A DNA stretch of 64,000 nucleotides from a bacterium (GTDB lineage: Bacteria > Vulcanimicrobiota > Vulcanimicrobiia > Vulcanimicrobiales > SCRA01): positions 1 to 64,000 of the forward strand of contig SCRA01000038.1 of assembly GCA_004297985.1 (NCBI GenBank), given 5' to 3'. The notes under the pieces are model-generated. The model saw nothing but the letters and a program-made list of their open reading frames with translations. It made no database searches and was not told the DNA's origin. Below, in pieces: positions 61,619 through 64,000 of this stretch (position 1 is its first letter; each line of letters opens with the position of its first letter). The position numbers and the translations under genes are program-made.

Positions 61619-61780
61619 ATGTTGAGAAGTGCGGCCCCACTGCTGCGAGACGAGAGCGGAACATCGATGGTCGAGTACGGCATTCTCCTGGGCTTCATCG
61701 CGATCGTCGCTCTGGTCGCCGTGCAGACGTTCGGGCTCGCCGTCCGCGCTCTGTTCACCTCCGACGCGAGCGCGGTATAG
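61619..61780 (+). CDS. flp: Flp pilin 2
   Basis: 53 residues, a paralogue of the pilin 98 bp upstream: leader ends in Gly14, then TSMVEYGILLGFIAIVAL. The Glu-Tyr pair is conserved. The C-terminal ten residues differ. AGAGGAG precedes ATG 61619. It may be a minor pilin or a backup major subunit, with expression tuned by the hairpin before it. Confidence 0.9.
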   Translation: MLRSAAPLLRDESGTSMVEYGILLGFIAIVALVAVQTFGLAVRALFTSDASAV

Positions 61781-61784
61781 CCTC

Positions 61785-62318
61785 ATGGCAGGGCTGACCA
61801 TGCCGCTCGCGTTGATTGTTGTCTTGTTGGTTTCTTTGGCAGCCGCCGCCACCGACGTGGCGACGCGCCGCATCCCAAATGCCTTGACGGTGCCGCTGGC
61901 GGTCGTGGGTCTCGGGGTGAACGCCGCGCAGGGCTGGCACGCGTTGGCGGCCTCCGCCGGGATCATGGCCGCAGTGCTGGCGGTCGGCATCGTCGCCCAT
62001 GCAAGCGGGTGGATGGGCGGCGGTGACGTGAAGCTGCTGGCGGCAGGCGCCGGCACGCTCAACTACCCCGATGGATTCTCCTTCGTCCTCTACACCTGCC
62101 TCGCGGGTGGAGTCGTGGCGCTGATCGCTGGTGTCTTCGCCGGGCGCTTGACCCGCGTCGTGCACTCCGCGCTGGCGATGACCTCGTCACTAGCGGCCGG
62201 CGCCGCACCGCCGCATCCCGTCTCCGGCGTCAAGGTGCCCTATGGCATCGCCATCGCCGCCGGCGCCGTACTCGTTCCGCTTTCACATTTGGCTCCCGCC
62301 TTGAGGCTCCTACGATGA
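61785..62318 (+). CDS. cpaA: Prepilin peptidase CpaA/TadV
   Basis: Aspartic membrane protease that cleaves the Flp and TadE/TadF leaders. The 177 residues have an A24-family layout: the first catalytic Asp is in AATDVATRRIPNALT and the second in WMGGGDVKLLAAG (the GxGDxK motif). No N-terminal methylase domain, as expected for CpaA. It follows pilin 2 by 4 bp and overlaps cpaB by 4 bp. Confidence 0.93.
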   Translation: MAGLTMPLALIVVLLVSLAAAATDVATRRIPNALTVPLAVVGLGVNAAQGWHALAASAGIMAAVLAVGIVAHASGWMGGGDVKLLAAGAGTLNYPDGFSFVLYTCLAGGVVALIAGVFAGRLTRVVHSALAMTSSLAAGAAPPHPVSGVKVPYGIAIAAGAVLVPLSHLAPALRLLR

Positions 62319-63166
62319 ATACTCGCCGAACGACACTCCTGATCGCCCTCGTCCTCGCCCTTGGTACCGGGCTGTTGATGCTCAACTACGTGCGCACCGT
62401 GCAGCAGAACGCGGCGCGCACGAACGAGCCGCGTACCGTTGTCGTGGCGACACAGGACATCCCGGCCCGTGCGCCGATCACCGCGCAGATGCTCCAGCGC
62501 CAGACGCGGCCGGCGTCGGCGGTGGATCCCGACGCGATCGGTGACGAGTCCAAGGCCGTCGGCGCCTTGGCGCTGATCACTATTCCGGCCGGCTCGACGC
62601 TGACGGCCTCGAAGATCGGGCGGCCGGCGGAGCTCGCGCTTCCGGTTCGTCTGACGCCGGGCATGCGCGCCGTCAGCATCCAGGTCGACCGCGTGAAGGA
62701 CGTCTCGGGCTTGATCCAGCCAGGCGATCGTGTCGACGTGATCGCCGTCCCGCCGCGAACTGGGAATGCGCCGCCATCCGCCGCTTCGATTTTGCGTGGA
62801 TTGCGCGTCCTGGCCATCGGCGCGGTCCTGGAGTCTCCCTCCGCGACGCCACCGCCGCAGGAGAGTGACCGCACGACCGTCACGCTGGAAGTGACGCCGA
62901 AGCAGGCCGACCTGCTCACGATGGCCGACATAAACACGACCTTGCGCTTAGCCTTGCGCTCGCCGCGCGAGCCCGTTGCCTCGTTGGATACCGAGCCGCT
63001 GCACTTCGCCTCCGCGGGTGCGACGGCGGTTGCCGCGGCACGCGTTGCGGACCCGCCGGCAGCGCGCCCAGCTCAACGCTCGTTGCCGCCGGGCGTGATG
63101 ATCATCGACGGCGACCGGATCACCAGTCTCTCTACCTCGGGCACGAGCGGCGCGGGTGCGCCATGA
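62315..63166 (+). CDS. cpaB: Flp pilus assembly protein CpaB/RcpC
   Basis: Periplasmic membrane-anchored protein with a SAF domain that binds peptidoglycan and helps the secretin. The 283 residues have an N-terminal anchor (LLIALVLALGTGLLMLNYV). The SAF domain is at about 42-105 (VVVATQDIPARAPITAQML, then ITIPAGSTLTASKIG), followed by the RcpC-type block GMRAVSIQVDRVKDVSGLIQPGDRVDVIAV (residues about 114-143). Confidence 0.92.
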   Translation: MNTRRTTLLIALVLALGTGLLMLNYVRTVQQNAARTNEPRTVVVATQDIPARAPITAQMLQRQTRPASAVDPDAIGDESKAVGALALITIPAGSTLTASKIGRPAELALPVRLTPGMRAVSIQVDRVKDVSGLIQPGDRVDVIAVPPRTGNAPPSAASILRGLRVLAIGAVLESPSATPPPQESDRTTVTLEVTPKQADLLTMADINTTLRLALRSPREPVASLDTEPLHFASAGATAVAAARVADPPAARPAQRSLPPGVMIIDGDRITSLSTSGTSGAGAP

Positions 63167-64000
63167 ATGCCGTTCATTGTCTCTTCGTCGGCGCAAAGGG
63201 CGGCAGCGGCGTCACGTCGATCGTTCGGGAGGTAACCAAGGCTCTCCAAGCCGGCCGCTCCACGGCCGTCGTGGACGGAGACTTGACCGGGCGGCGAAGC
63301 ATCGGCATCCTCTTCGACGCCCTGAAGGACCTGGATGGTGCGCGTCTGGGCTCCGCGGTTGCCATCGCACGAACCGGCGGCCTGACCGTCGCCGAAATCG
63401 CCTCGTCGTACGGCGCCGGCTTCGCCATCTCCGTTGGCGAAGTGGAGCGAGTCGCATCGTCCCTCGACAGCCTCGATATCGTGCTGATCGACGCGCCGCA
63501 ACCGTTCGCCGCGGCCGTCCGCCCCTTCGCGGCACGTGCCTCGCGCTTCTTCCTGGTTACCGAGCCGACGCTCCTAGGCATTGCCGGGGCCCGCGCGCTC
63601 ATCGCGGAGCTGCAGACCTTCGGTGTGCCACTCTCGCGCATCGCCGTCCTGGTGAACAATCGCGGCGAAGAGGCGTTAGCGACGCGCGACGATATCGAGC
63701 GCGCTCTTGGCCTGCGGGTGCTCGTCGAGTTCCCACTGGCCACAGATCGCAACTTCCCGCGCAGCGTGGCGGCGCTCAAGAAAGTCGTTGAGGGTACCCG
63801 CCGAGAGCCGCTGCTCGACGATCTGCGCCCCTCCAGCCGGCTCCCCGTAGGCGACCGCAGACAGAAGCAGCGCGGCATCGAGTTGTCCGCCAACGGCCAC
63901 GGGGACGAGGCCGCTCCCACCCCTGAACCGTCCGTGGGCGAGCAGCCAACGTCCCACGAGCAGCTCAAGCTGCGCATCCACGAGGCGCTCTCCGAGCGTG
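63163..64000 (+). CDS. cpaE: CpaE-like ATPase, 3' end beyond the window (possible fusion with CpaF)
   Basis: A MinD/ParA-like P-loop protein of the Tad system, 279 residues visible and still open. The deviant Walker A is KGGSGVTS, with Val replacing the second Lys of KGGxGKT, as CpaE proteins often have. DIVLIDAPQ is the Walker B/switch region. No response-regulator receiver domain precedes it, unlike classic CpaE. After an acidic, Pro-containing linker the sequence reads SHEQLKLRIHEALSER, which resembles the beginning of the CpaF secretion ATPase, so this may be a CpaE-CpaF fusion. Confidence 0.8.
   Translation, partial: MNAVHCLFVGAKGGSGVTSIVREVTKALQAGRSTAVVDGDLTGRRSIGILFDALKDLDGARLGSAVAIARTGGLTVAEIASSYGAGFAISVGEVERVASSLDSLDIVLIDAPQPFAAAVRPFAARASRFFLVTEPTLLGIAGARALIAELQTFGVPLSRIAVLVNNRGEEALATRDDIERALGLRVLVEFPLATDRNFPRSVAALKKVVEGTRREPLLDDLRPSSRLPVGDRRQKQRGIELSANGHGDEAAPTPEPSVGEQPTSHEQLKLRIHEALSER

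Overview
The window is a GC-rich, gene-dense bacterial chromosome segment with almost no junk DNA. L-ring and P-ring flagellar genes (flgH, flgI), an outer-membrane secretin, an RseP-type site-2 protease and a lipoprotein point to a diderm, flagellated bacterium with tight-adherence (Tad/Flp) pili. I see no rRNA, tRNA, transposase, phage gene or CRISPR. The phylum cannot be fixed by eye. The mix of a FliW/CsrA flagellar switch, an archaeal-type prolyl-tRNA synthetase, a BTAD-type regulator and copper-amine-oxidase-N-like secreted proteins would fit an uncultured lineage such as Candidatus Eremiobacterota (WPS-2), but that is a guess.

Layout. (1) 1-453: non-coding, with a long inverted repeat and a textbook sigma-28 promoter. 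(2) 454-17952, plus strand: late flagellar genes flgF, flgG, flgA, flgH, flgI, flgJ(N), flgM, flgN, flgK, flgL, fliW, csrA, fliC, two glycosyltransferases, flaG, fliD, fliS and a fliT-like gene. (3) 17949-22362, minus strand: two glycosyltransferases, an ExeA-like ATPase and a Pro/Glu-rich protein of unknown role. (4) 22476-32043, plus strand: a complete pseudaminic-acid pathway (pseB, C, F, G, H, I), two methyltransferases and a glycosyltransferase-methyltransferase fusion. (5) 32187-39542: the housekeeping cluster rpsB-tsf-pyrH-frr-orf70-cdsA-dxr-rseP-ispG, without uppS between frr and cdsA. (6) 39539-56841: mixed housekeeping and accessory genes (NUDIX hydrolase, PduO-type adenosyltransferase with a divergent IclR regulator, BTAD regulator, proS, M16 protease, Amj-like flippase, penicillin-acylase-type hydrolase, methyltransferase plus flavoprotein, TetR with an MFS pump). 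(7) 56918-64000: a divergent Tad pilus locus, with tadE, tadE, tadG and secretin on minus, and a secreted protein, two flp pilins, cpaA, cpaB and a cpaE-like gene (cut by the window end) on plus.

How it fits together. The flagellar genes make rod, rings, hook-filament junction, filament and cap. Four strong sigma-28 promoters (TAAx-N15/16-GCCGATxx) precede flgF, flgM, fliC and the pse operon, so filament synthesis and the sugar pathway that probably decorates the filament share one switch. The fliC leader carries a hairpin presenting GGA in its loop plus a GGA in the Shine-Dalgarno. This is the two-site layout expected for CsrA, and csrA and its antagonist fliW lie just upstream. A roughly 70-bp composite repeat brackets flgN and supplies its start codon. 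The second copy places a 7-codon reading frame directly against flgK. pseF appears to start with AUU behind a perfect Shine-Dalgarno. At the Tad locus, three 8-bp tandem repeats cover the -35 region of the secretin operon.
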